The notes under the pieces were generated by a model. It was given only the letters and a program-made list of their open reading frames with translations, searched no databases and had not been told where the DNA came from. Shown here in pieces: positions 21,998 through 28,831 of a stretch of 29,733 bases of DNA. A program made the translations under genes and the position numbers. This DNA comes from a virus, in the IMG/VR virus record IMGVR_UViG_3300030106_002370, positions 1 through 29,733 of that record. One strand, 5' to 3'. How positions within the stretch are numbered: position 1 is the stretch's first letter; every line of letters starts with the position of its first letter.

Positions 21998-23647
21998 TTA
22001 GACTCCGCAGACTCCTCCATCACAGGGGTCGTACTCTTCGTAAACGACTCCTTTGTGTTTGATGGCCTCTTCGTAAGGGATTGAGGTAATGGGCTGTCCT
22101 CCCCTGCTTCCGTCTGGATAGCAGGTGAATCCTCTAAGCCTTGGCGCATACTCTGAAAGGGTTTTAGCGAAGCTCTTAACCTCATCATCTCCGATATTCT
22201 GTCCTGTTGGGAGGTTGATGGTTGAGGAGATGGATTGGTCAACATAGTCTTGTATGTCAGCTTGGAATTTAATTCGCTTTTCGGGTTGAGTAGAGAGGTC
22301 GTAAGCTGTATTGATAGCGGAAGGCTTAATTCCCAAAGTATCGATGAGTGTTTGTGCAGTTCCGTCAACAATGTACTCATACTTCCATCGAGTTCCTTCT
22401 GTGAGATACCGTCGCTTAAATGCAGTTGCAAACACTGGCTCAATGCCTGTCGTAGTTCCTGCGAGGATTCCAATAGTTCCTGTAGGGGCAATAGCCCTGT
22501 AAGCGATAGGGTGCGACAAATATAGTCTGTCGCAATGTTCGTTTGCTGCTCTAATAGATTCATCTTTATAGACTCCCAACCATTCATGTAGCTCAGGGGT
22601 AACTTCGTACTTAGAACCCCGTTTGAGCAACCACTCATGGATTCCCATGAGTCCTAATCCCAACCTACGATTCTTTTCCCTGATTGTTTTTACTTTCGGG
22701 TACGGTAGATCTGCGCGTACTGTTCCACAAACCAAGAACTTAGAAGCTAGGTTAACAATATCCTTAAACTCTTCTAAGCTTTCTACATTCCCTAAGTTAA
22801 TACTGCCTAAGTTACAAACGTCAGAATCATCTGCGCTTGTTACTTCTGTACAAGCGTTCCTTAATGTCTCTTCGGCTTGGTCCCCAAAGTTAAAAGAGAA
22901 CCCTGGTTCTCCAGTGATTAACGCTTGCTTAACATTTTCTAAGAATACAGGGTCTAAGTGTCGGTCCTCTTTTTCTAACCAACTATCACTGTAATTCACT
23001 GAGATATTGGTTTGGTCTAGGGGAGCAGGGAAATTAAAATTAGCTTCTTTAGCCTGTGATAAAGAAACATCATCAGTAACAGGCATGTTGTGCCAATCTT
23101 TAGCACAAAGAAACGCCTCTATATCTTCGTGGCCCTTGTCTAACGAAGCGTAAATAGCACTACGCCTAGAACCGCCCTGCATGACGTTACGGCCTATTTC
23201 GTTAATCATGTACATAAGGGGTAGGGGTCCACTAGAAACGCCCCCTGTGCGCGATAACGTGCGCCCTGAGGGGCGTAATTTAGAGTAGTCTATTCCTATC
23301 CCTCCGCCAAGCATTAAACAGCTATTAGCTCGCCATATTAAATTGGACCACTCTTCTCTGGTATCCTCTTCTGCTTTCAATAAAAAGCAGTTATTCCAAG
23401 CGTGTAACTTTCTACCTGCGTAGTACAGGTAGCGACCCCCTGGTATGAATTTCATTTGATCTATGTATTGAACTAATTGATCCCGTTCTTCTTTCCCTAA
23501 GATGGGGTGAGTCCCGTTCTCCATCGTACCACAAACATCTGAGACACACCGTATTGCTAGATTTCTCCAAGTGTCTTGTGCGCCTTGTGCGTATTTGTTT
23601 TTAAATACATTCTCTCCTAACGTGGTGCGGAAAGGGTTTGTTTGCAT
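21998..23647 (-). CDS. nrdJ: Class II (cobalamin-dependent) ribonucleotide reductase
   Basis: This 549-residue enzyme would reduce ribonucleotides to deoxyribonucleotides for phage replication, using adenosylcobalamin. Visible landmarks: NNCF with the first redox cysteine (C87), the active-site NACTE (C266, E268), the partner cysteine in DVCNLGSINL (C278), the phosphate loop APTGTIGILAGTTTGIEP near 405, and the C-terminal thiol pair CDGGVC (C542, C547). No class I radical-subunit gene lies nearby, and the TGTIGILAGTTTGIEP form fits class II. It is shorter than many bacterial class II enzymes, as phage versions often are. Its ATG overlaps the upstream stop (TAATG). It is the last gene of the leftward operon. 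Confidence 0.93.
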   Translation of the reverse strand: MQTNPFRTTLGENVFKNKYAQGAQDTWRNLAIRCVSDVCGTMENGTHPILGKEERDQLVQYIDQMKFIPGGRYLYYAGRKLHAWNNCFLLKAEEDTREEWSNLIWRANSCLMLGGGIGIDYSKLRPSGRTLSRTGGVSSGPLPLMYMINEIGRNVMQGGSRRSAIYASLDKGHEDIEAFLCAKDWHNMPVTDDVSLSQAKEANFNFPAPLDQTNISVNYSDSWLEKEDRHLDPVFLENVKQALITGEPGFSFNFGDQAEETLRNACTEVTSADDSDVCNLGSINLGNVESLEEFKDIVNLASKFLVCGTVRADLPYPKVKTIREKNRRLGLGLMGIHEWLLKRGSKYEVTPELHEWLGVYKDESIRAANEHCDRLYLSHPIAYRAIAPTGTIGILAGTTTGIEPVFATAFKRRYLTEGTRWKYEYIVDGTAQTLIDTLGIKPSAINTAYDLSTQPEKRIKFQADIQDYVDQSISSTINLPTGQNIGDDEVKSFAKTLSEYAPRLRGFTCYPDGSRGGQPITSIPYEEAIKHKGVVYEEYDPCDGGVCGV

Positions 23648-23853
23648 TACAGCTCCTCGTATAATTTCTTTAAGTGTTGGTAGGTTTGTTTGAACTTCTC
23701 TTCGTTTATCCGATAACCTTCTGGTGTAGCGTCTAAGTGGTGGTACTTAGTGGCTGCATAATATACAGACTCTATGGTGCAGGTAGCTAAAAACAAAGTG
23801 TCTTTCCAGTGGGTTTTAGGTGTTTTTGCTGGGGTCTTCTTAGCTGCTGGCAT
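23647..23853 (-). CDS. Small unknown protein upstream of nrdJ
   Basis: From the ATG at 23853 (which overlaps the previous stop as TGATG) the product is 68 residues; a GTG one codon earlier is possible. A Lys/Pro/Ala/Thr-rich start (AAKKTPAKTPKTHWKD) resembles a flexible DNA-binding tail. A core with ATCTIESVYYAATKYHHLDA and a charged helical end (KFKQTYQHLKKLYEEL) follow. I do not recognise the family. Its tight coupling to the reductase gene and its operon place suggest a nucleotide-metabolism accessory role, but that is inference. Confidence 0.6.
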   Translation of the reverse strand: MPAAKKTPAKTPKTHWKDTLFLATCTIESVYYAATKYHHLDATPEGYRINEEKFKQTYQHLKKLYEEL

Positions 23854-24044
23854 CACTCGTCTCCTTCGGGGTCATAGTATTCATCTATCTCATCTCCTTT
23901 GTCAAACTTATCTAAGTTATCCAGTAAGTTTTGTGCAAACGCAGATAAAAGTTCTTCTGTCGAGATGTTTAAAATCTCTACTACTTCATCAGGGTCGTAC
24001 CTATCGGAAATCTTAACGACGATTTCGTCTAGCGTCATAGTCAT
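23853..24044 (-). CDS. Small acidic unknown protein
   Basis: This 63-residue protein has the segment LDEIVVKISDRYDPDEVVEI followed by LNISTEELLSAFAQNLLDNL, two predicted helices reminiscent of a small helix-turn-helix-like or adaptor fold, and an acidic tail (DEIDEYYDPEGDE). I recall similar short proteins (RYDPD-x-VVE-L-x-I-S/T-EELL) in the replication blocks of cyanophages and pelagiphages, with no assigned function. ATG overlaps the stop of the phosphoesterase gene (TAATG). Confidence 0.65.
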   Translation of the reverse strand: MTMTLDEIVVKISDRYDPDEVVEILNISTEELLSAFAQNLLDNLDKFDKGDEIDEYYDPEGDE

Positions 24045-24805
24045 TAGCCGTATTCCTTTAGTAAGTATTCCATAGAGACCTCCATTAAATCGTAGTCTCC
24101 GTCGTATACTTCATGCTTCATAAGGATACCCGACCAACTTTGGGCGTTCTTCTGTGGCCCTAAGTAGTCGTGGTAATCTGGATAGAATCTTCCACAGACT
24201 AACCCCCTACGGCGTTGTCCTGTGCAGGTGTATATCTCACCTGTTTGCTTCTTTTGTTGATGCCCCATAGTAAAGCTTCTCCCAAGGTTCTTGAGTTTGC
24301 TTTCTATGGTTCCGCCGATAGGCGTAGAGAATAAGGAAGTGGGATTGACGAAATAGTGACTATAACAAATCCCATCTAGTTCTACAACCTCTAAGAAGTT
24401 GTGAGTAGTAACTTCTAGCTCCTGTAAGGGCTTTGTAATCAACTCATCTATATTGAGGTAGTGGTCTAGTCTCCGCATAGACGCGCTATTAGAGGCGCGT
24501 TCTATTCTATGTTCGTGATTTCCCACACAAAAATGAACCTCAGGCTCGTACCTAGGGGTCCGTACCTTGGTTAAAAACGCCTTCATATTTTTCCACCCCA
24601 CCTCTAGGTCGGCCTGGACATTCTTAGACTCCCAGCCCTTATCCCCTGCGTTATCGTAGGTAGAAAGGGAAGGCATGTCCCACCAATCTCCTATGATAAT
24701 GATACGGTCTGGTCGGTGTTTTCTTAGATACTTTGCAGCAGCTACTAAGTGTTCTGTTTCGCTACCTGGGAAGATCTGAGTGTCTGGTATCATGGCGTGT
24801 TTCAT
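24044..24805 (-). CDS. Calcineurin-like metallophosphoesterase
   Basis: The 253-residue enzyme has the metallophosphoesterase motif series: IPDTQ (D8-x-Q10), IIIIGDWWD (G39, D40, D43), VGNHEHR (G95-N96-H97-E98), a lone His in CYSH (H150) and TMGHQQ (G181-H182). The first motif carries Gln where the usual DxH has His, a variant I believe is typical of phage members. Such enzymes cleave phosphodiesters or phosphomonoesters with two metal ions; the substrate is unknown and could be a nucleotide or nucleic acid end. It overlaps the DUF3310 gene upstream as ATGA and the next gene as TAATG. Confidence 0.88.
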   Translation of the reverse strand: MKHAMIPDTQIFPGSETEHLVAAAKYLRKHRPDRIIIIGDWWDMPSLSTYDNAGDKGWESKNVQADLEVGWKNMKAFLTKVRTPRYEPEVHFCVGNHEHRIERASNSASMRRLDHYLNIDELITKPLQELEVTTHNFLEVVELDGICYSHYFVNPTSLFSTPIGGTIESKLKNLGRSFTMGHQQKKQTGEIYTCTGQRRRGLVCGRFYPDYHDYLGPQKNAQSWSGILMKHEVYDGDYDLMEVSMEYLLKEYG

Positions 24806-25035
24806 ATTGCTGTGCCTGTGATCTCAGTAACTGTGTCCTTTTGCTCTGCTTCTATAAGCAGGTCGCAGTAGTGCTTGATCTTTATTAAATCCTCTACCCC
24901 TCCTTTGTCTCGCCACCTCGTAATGTACTTCACGATGCAACCTTCGGCAAAACCTAGCTTTTGTTCTAGGATATACTCAATAGGCTGTATACTAGCTTTT
25001 CTATAATAATCTGGCCCTGTTTGTAATGCGCTCAT
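24802..25035 (-). CDS. DUF3310 family protein
   Basis: From ATG 25035 (ATGA overlap with the endonuclease stop) the product is 77 residues; a TTG at 25041 is the only longer start. The diagnostic stretch SIQPIEYILEQKLGFAEGCI followed by VKYITRWRDKGGVEDLIKIK is the DUF3310 pattern found in very many phages, where it is sometimes labelled nucleotide kinase without firm evidence. It probably acts in replication or nucleotide metabolism, given its neighbours. Confidence 0.85.
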   Translation of the reverse strand: MSALQTGPDYYRKASIQPIEYILEQKLGFAEGCIVKYITRWRDKGGVEDLIKIKHYCDLLIEAEQKDTVTEITGTAI

Positions 25036-25595
25036 AACCAATCCTTAGGGAGTGTATTCCCTACGTCAGAAAGTATTTGATGCTTTTGGCACCAACCTGT
25101 GTACGTTAACTTATGCTTCTTGGTTATCCAGTTATCGTACATGAACAGCATTTTAAAATTGTCTCTGTGAATTACCTCAGAGGTTTCTAACACCGCTAAA
25201 ATTTTAGTTCGACCCGAACCGTCCCACCTTCCTTTGGCTTCCACCCATAGCTCAAGTTCTGGCAACCAGAAATCAGGAGTGTAAATAGCAAGACGACCAA
25301 CGTTAACTGAACCACAGTCGTTACACGTTCCTTTTCTAACAGGGTAGATATACGGTATTTGTTTAGGTTCATACTCAAAAGCAATTCCTCTTTTCAGTAG
25401 GTCTTGAGCTATCTCGTATTCATATTTGCTCTGGTAGGGAGCTATCAACTTGCGTCGTGCTCGTTTTGAACGGACAGTGGTCTGGGACTTTCCTCCATAT
25501 CCAAAGGAGGTCGCAGTTGAGGTTATATTTTTCTTTCCACGCCTCTTGGTAGTTCGCTTCGTAGTAGCTTTGGACCTTTTCTTTTGCTGTGGCAT
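25032..25595 (-). CDS. Endonuclease I (T7 gp3-like Holliday junction resolvase)
   Basis: This 187-residue nuclease should cut branched DNA before packaging and help degrade host DNA. The T7 endonuclease I active site is visible: SKYEYE (E59, matching T7 E20), YTPDFWLP (D108, T7 D55) and VEAKG (E119 and K121, T7 E65 and K67). A CNDC insert (91-94) between the strands is absent from T7. Residues 1-50 are a long Lys/Arg/Thr tail that T7 lacks, encoded entirely within the 3' end of the exonuclease gene (176-base overlap). No internal ATG precedes the catalytic core; a TTG at 25448 is possible but weaker. Confidence 0.9.
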   Translation of the reverse strand: MPQQKKRSKATTKRTTKRRGKKNITSTATSFGYGGKSQTTVRSKRARRKLIAPYQSKYEYEIAQDLLKRGIAFEYEPKQIPYIYPVRKGTCNDCGSVNVGRLAIYTPDFWLPELELWVEAKGRWDGSGRTKILAVLETSEVIHRDNFKMLFMYDNWITKKHKLTYTGWCQKHQILSDVGNTLPKDWL

Positions 25596-26316
25596 TTGTA
25601 ATTCCTTGTGGTAAATACCTTTCGGCCTTCTTCGGGCCGATACCTGGAATCCCTTCTATGTTATCTGCTCGATCTCCTTCAAGCATCTGCCTCCAAAACT
25701 TAATGTCTGCTTGTTCTTGGGTAACTTCTTGTATCTCTCCGCTAACTAAGTTGAGATGAAACCCTGGTATTTGTTTCAAGTCTTTGTCTATGCTTCCTAT
25801 AATGGGAACCCGCCCATTCTGTACAGCATCCAAACAACCTTGACCAAAGAAATCGTCTGCCTCACAGCCTTGGCTAACCTGCGCTGCGTGTCGTTTTATT
25901 AAATAATTTTTTAATTCTTCTAAGTGGGTAGGTCTGTGGTCTTTGTCCCTATTCGCTTTATAATCTGGCGTTAATTCTTTTCTAAAGTTAGGGGTTTGGT
26001 CGTTTCCTGAGAGGTAGGTAATGTACTCTAGGTCGTCTGTTTGGAAATGCGTTGTTACGTTTTGTAACGCTGTTTGTATGAGGGACTTGCAGTTATATAA
26101 GGCGTGGTCTAAGGGTTCTGTGTTTCGTTCCCACTTTAAATACTGCTCTGGAACATTTAACTTAGCTTCTTTTTTGCTAGGAAAAGAAAGCCCCCCATCG
26201 CTGGGGGGATTCCTCTCGTCAAAGTAGATACGCTTTTCGGCTCCAAACCCTGCCCTATAGCAAAGAATGTCACCATCGAGGAGGAGCGTGTATCCACTAA
26301 GACTAACTTGAAACAC
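25420..26316 (-). CDS. 5'-3' exonuclease (T7 gp6 / flap endonuclease-like)
   Basis: The roughly 298-residue nuclease would remove RNA primers and degrade DNA from 5' ends. It shows LLLDGDILCYRAG near the N-terminus (first acidic residues), FRKELTPDYKANR, CEADDFFG, GSIDKDLKQIPG, and GDRADNIEGIPGIGPKKAER, the metal-binding and helix-hairpin-helix segments of the FEN/PolI-exonuclease family, in the right order. No ATG precedes the first motif: GTG 26316 or TTG 26322 must be used, both inside the end of the upstream gene. The last 58 or so codons overlap the endonuclease gene, but LLWIWRK shows the overlap is still genuine exonuclease sequence. A strong hairpin lies within the gene at 26191-26208. 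Confidence 0.9.
   Translation of the reverse strand: MFQVSLSGYTLLLDGDILCYRAGFGAEKRIYFDERNPPSDGGLSFPSKKEAKLNVPEQYLKWERNTEPLDHALYNCKSLIQTALQNVTTHFQTDDLEYITYLSGNDQTPNFRKELTPDYKANRDKDHRPTHLEELKNYLIKRHAAQVSQGCEADDFFGQGCLDAVQNGRVPIIGSIDKDLKQIPGFHLNLVSGEIQEVTQEQADIKFWRQMLEGDRADNIEGIPGIGPKKAERYLPQGITNATAKEKVQSYYEANYQEAWKEKYNLNCDLLWIWRKVPDHCPFKTSTTQVDSSLPEQI
26181..26208 (-). terminator. Terminator-like GNRA hairpin inside the exonuclease gene
   Basis: Read leftward, CCCCCCA (26208-26202) pairs with TGGGGGG (26197-26191) around the tetraloop GCGA, and CTTTCTTTTC follows directly. A seven-pair, nearly all-GC stem capped by a GNRA loop and followed by a T-rich tail is a standard intrinsic terminator. 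It is in the sense direction within codons for PPSDGGLSF, so it may attenuate transcription of the distal replication genes. Confidence 0.5.
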
Positions 26317-26812
26317 CTTCAAAAGCTTCGGAGTAAACCGAGGCGTTTTTCTCTAGGGTGGGATCAGACCCTGGGCGCTTCATGCTATCGGTATCCCCAC
26401 TTGTCCAGCCTTCAAACAGCTTCGCTATTTCAAGAACCTGCTCTGGACTGCTCTCTGGGGTGCAATAATTAACAGCGTTTGTCAAAGCGTTTTGGCGCAG
26501 TATCAACCTCTCCCTGGTGAGAGAAGGTTCGCCCTTCTTAGCACTAGGAAGAGGGGATACGGCAGCCCTATTCGGTTGTGGATCTGGCGACCCTGCGTGG
26601 ATTGTTAGATTTCCCCTTAGATTTTTGTAAACCTTGTTGGGGTCGTTCTTATCTTGCTTGGTCGCGAACATAAAAGATACACTATCTCCTGCTTTCGCGC
26701 CACAAAGTTGTTCAGGGTTAAACGCCGAGTACCAACTAAAGTCACCCTCTAATTGAAAACTTGTACCTCTATCGCCAACTTTACTGATTACTCCTGATAA
26801 CTGCTCTGCCAT
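26303..26812 (-). CDS. Putative single-stranded DNA-binding protein
   Basis: The 169-residue protein starts with a beta-rich stretch (SGVISKVGDRGTSFQLEGDF, then SVSFMFATKQD) compatible with an OB fold, followed by a Pro/Ser-rich linker (about 75-95) and a helical part with TRERLILRQNALTNAVNYCT and EVLEIA-like sequence (EQVLEIAKLFEGWTSG). The combination is what I recall from marine phage genes that occupy the place of T7 gp2.5 between polymerase and exonuclease. The acidic tail typical of gp2.5 is not obvious. TAGGAGA eight bases before ATG and its own upstream promoter suggest high expression, as an SSB needs. Confidence 0.65.
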   Translation of the reverse strand: MAEQLSGVISKVGDRGTSFQLEGDFSWYSAFNPEQLCGAKAGDSVSFMFATKQDKNDPNKVYKNLRGNLTIHAGSPDPQPNRAAVSPLPSAKKGEPSLTRERLILRQNALTNAVNYCTPESSPEQVLEIAKLFEGWTSGDTDSMKRPGSDPTLEKNASVYSEAFEGVSS

Positions 26813-26840
26813 TTTTTTGATCTCCTATTATTGTTCGCTC

Positions 26841-26868
26841 AAAATACACCTTTATGCGTTAGTGTCAA
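26841..26868 (-). promoter_or_regulatory. Sigma70-like promoter before the SSB-like gene
   Basis: Reading leftward, TTGACA (26868-26863) is a perfect -35, and TATTTT (26846-26841) is a four-of-six -10 at 16-base spacing. The -35 overlaps the stop codon of the polymerase palm gene, and the start would be near 26834, just before the ribosome site TAGGAGA (26827-26821). This 52-base gap is the longest intergenic space on the minus strand, which supports a real promoter for the downstream replication genes. Confidence 0.6.
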
Positions 26869-27674
26869 GAACTTTTTTTAACCTCTTCCAATGTGCGTCC
26901 AGAGGCATAGTCTACAGGGAAGGGGATAGGAACAGATATTTCAAATAGCTTTTCTATCTCCTCTCCTACCCCTTCCAACGCTCTCTTGGTACGGTGGATA
27001 ACTTCTTCTGCTTGATCTGTTACTTCTAGTAACACACTGTCATGCACAGTGTTACAAATAGTAGCACTTGTGCCGATCAAGGCTCTGTTTAATCTGTTCA
27101 AAGCGAACATCATAATGTCAGAAGCAGCTCCTTGGATGGGGTAGTTCTTGCATTTCGTGGGACTAATCCTATAGTCGTCTGCCCAAGGGGGTTTCTCAGC
27201 TACAAGTCGAAAGTAGCTGATTGCTTTTGAGGTGATAGGGTGTTTCCAAATAGACGGGATGTAATAACTAGGGACTGATTCAAAGTTAACCTCATCTCCT
27301 CTGTGTTTTAGGGTTATGTTGCCACACTCTAACATCTGCTTTTGCCAAGAAAGGACAGAAGGGTATCGAGAAAAATACTCTTTGATAAAGGTACTCGCTA
27401 ACTCTTCGTCAACATTCCAGTGCTTAGCTATGCCTTTGGCTCCTGCCCCGTATTGAAGTTGGAAAGAGAAACCTTTTGCTAATCGTCTCTCTTGAGGAGA
27501 GATCTCACTTTTGCGAAAAATTCTTTTAGCAAAATGATTGTGCATGTCCATGCCAGAACCAATGTCTTCTATCAGTTGATGATCTCCTGTGGCTAATGCC
27601 AGCACGCGAATTTCTAGCTGTGCATAATCAAACTCATAGAACATACGGTCTGTTTTAAAGTGTGACAAAATCAT
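26865..27674 (-). CDS. Family A DNA polymerase, palm/fingers half (split gene, part 2)
   Basis: The 269-residue product contains the whole polymerising site: motif A DYAQLEIR (D16), motif B RRLAKGFSFQLQYG (R63, K67, Y75) and motif C HDSVLLE (H211-D212), plus NYPIQGAASDI. The residue matching E. coli position 762 is Phe (F71). It lacks the exonuclease and thumb, which the preceding gene supplies. Its ATG overlaps the previous TGA as ATGA, with AGGGA seven bases upstream. Family A polymerases normally are one chain, so the two halves either associate or are joined by frameshifting. A sequencing error of one base is the dull alternative. Confidence 0.9.
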   Translation of the reverse strand: MILSHFKTDRMFYEFDYAQLEIRVLALATGDHQLIEDIGSGMDMHNHFAKRIFRKSEISPQERRLAKGFSFQLQYGAGAKGIAKHWNVDEELASTFIKEYFSRYPSVLSWQKQMLECGNITLKHRGDEVNFESVPSYYIPSIWKHPITSKAISYFRLVAEKPPWADDYRISPTKCKNYPIQGAASDIMMFALNRLNRALIGTSATICNTVHDSVLLEVTDQAEEVIHRTKRALEGVGEEIEKLFEISVPIPFPVDYASGRTLEEVKKSS

Positions 27675-28831
27675 TGGCTTTTCCCTGAGATGTTTTGCAT
27701 ATTGGGTTTCGAGCTGCTTAGTCTACCCGTTTGTGTTATGCAATGATTGTAGCTGGGGTGAATCCTCCCCTTAACAGCAAAATCTATATACGGTTTGAAG
27801 TAAGTGTTAATTGTTTTGGAAAGATTCCTAATCTCCAACAACTCTCTGCAAAATGCGTGAGCATTGCTATCTCCAGGCAAGCTGAGTATTCGGTTTATAG
27901 TTTGTGCTCCTGATGTTTTTTCCCAACCCTTGTTAACAAACTCTTGACTAATATCGTCTTCGCAGAGTGGTTCAACATCGTGGTAACGATCTTCTTTTCG
28001 GGTTTTCTGTTGGCCTTTCTTCACCCCACCTTTAAACAAAACGGGTTCTCCCAATTCATCTGTAAGGGGAACGTCAGTTTTATAACGCACCTCTCTGCCC
28101 CAAAGGAGAGCCGTCACTTGAGAGGAAGAAAGTATGTTTAAAACTCCTAATTTTTCGGGCCAAAAGGCGCTATAGGTTCCAGTCGTATACTGTATTTTAT
28201 AGGCTAGTTTATTTTCCAATTCCGTAACTTCTTTGGTAGCACTTGTTTTATCGAAAGGCAAACCGTTATGCGCCATCTTGGTCGTAGCAAAAATTCCATC
28301 CATCATGTGTTCAAAGTATTGTGTTTTGTACGGGTCGCCTTGTAAGAAGGCGAGTTGATCTTGGAATAAGGTTTGAGTTGCTCTAACATCTTCGTATAAA
28401 TAATTGCGTAGTAGCGTAGGGTCTATCTTGTCTGACCCAATCCCAACTTTAAATCGTTCTTTTATTTCAGTGTCTTTCTCAAATGGAACATCAAGTCTCT
28501 CACAGGTATTTTCTAAGCTAGGACTTACGATAGACCGCCCTGTCCAGAGGTATTCAAATTTCTGTGTGTCCCAAATGCTGCATCGAGAGGGGAAGTTATC
28601 CATTTCTCTCATAAGATAATGCAAGTCAAAGGATAGATTATGTCCTACCAACAATGTGTCCTCGTCTATTAAGAGTTCGTTGGGGTCGCTTGTGTGGGTC
28701 AACGGGTAATTGTCTGCGATATACCCTATCATCACAGAACGATTACCTGGGTAAGCAGGGCTGGCCCCGAAGTGTGGTTGTGGGGCGTTAATCGTAGTTT
28801 CAATGTCTAAAATTATAATGCTATAGGGCAT
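27671..28831 (-). CDS. Family A DNA polymerase, 3'-5' exonuclease/thumb half (split gene, part 1)
   Basis: From ATG 28831 the product is 386 residues; CGGGAGA about nine bases upstream supports this start over a TTG at 28882. The proofreading site is complete: ILDIETT (D9, E11), VGHNLSFD (N65, D69) and NYLYEDV (Y144, D148). The chain then runs through a helical thumb to RIHPSYNHCITQTGRLSSSK and PNMQNISGKSQ, where family A enzymes normally continue a dozen or so residues to motif A. Here a TGA stops the frame and the palm half starts at the overlapping ATG. The helicase gene overlaps its start by 11 bases. Confidence 0.9.
   Translation of the reverse strand: MPYSIIILDIETTINAPQPHFGASPAYPGNRSVMIGYIADNYPLTHTSDPNELLIDEDTLLVGHNLSFDLHYLMREMDNFPSRCSIWDTQKFEYLWTGRSIVSPSLENTCERLDVPFEKDTEIKERFKVGIGSDKIDPTLLRNYLYEDVRATQTLFQDQLAFLQGDPYKTQYFEHMMDGIFATTKMAHNGLPFDKTSATKEVTELENKLAYKIQYTTGTYSAFWPEKLGVLNILSSSQVTALLWGREVRYKTDVPLTDELGEPVLFKGGVKKGQQKTRKEDRYHDVEPLCEDDISQEFVNKGWEKTSGAQTINRILSLPGDSNAHAFCRELLEIRNLSKTINTYFKPYIDFAVKGRIHPSYNHCITQTGRLSSSKPNMQNISGKSQ

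Noticed and set aside
21973-22638. A 221-codon frame on the minus strand overlapping the 3' part of nrdJ
   Set aside because: It is in another frame of the same strand, rich in Leu/Ser/Gln without domains, whereas the reductase frame carries every catalytic motif.
23877-23905. A TTGACA on the minus strand at 23905-23900 as a possible promoter
   Set aside because: The only good -10 (TACTAT) is 20 bases away, and the site lies within a coding gene of a tightly coupled operon.
26470-26495. Another minus-strand TTGACA inside the SSB-like gene
   Set aside because: There is no acceptable -10 at 15-19 bases.
27671-27690. Programmed -1 frameshift site joining the polymerase halves
   Set aside because: GGGAAAA is present but out of register with the required X XXY YYZ codon phasing; reinitiation at ATGA explains the arrangement more simply.
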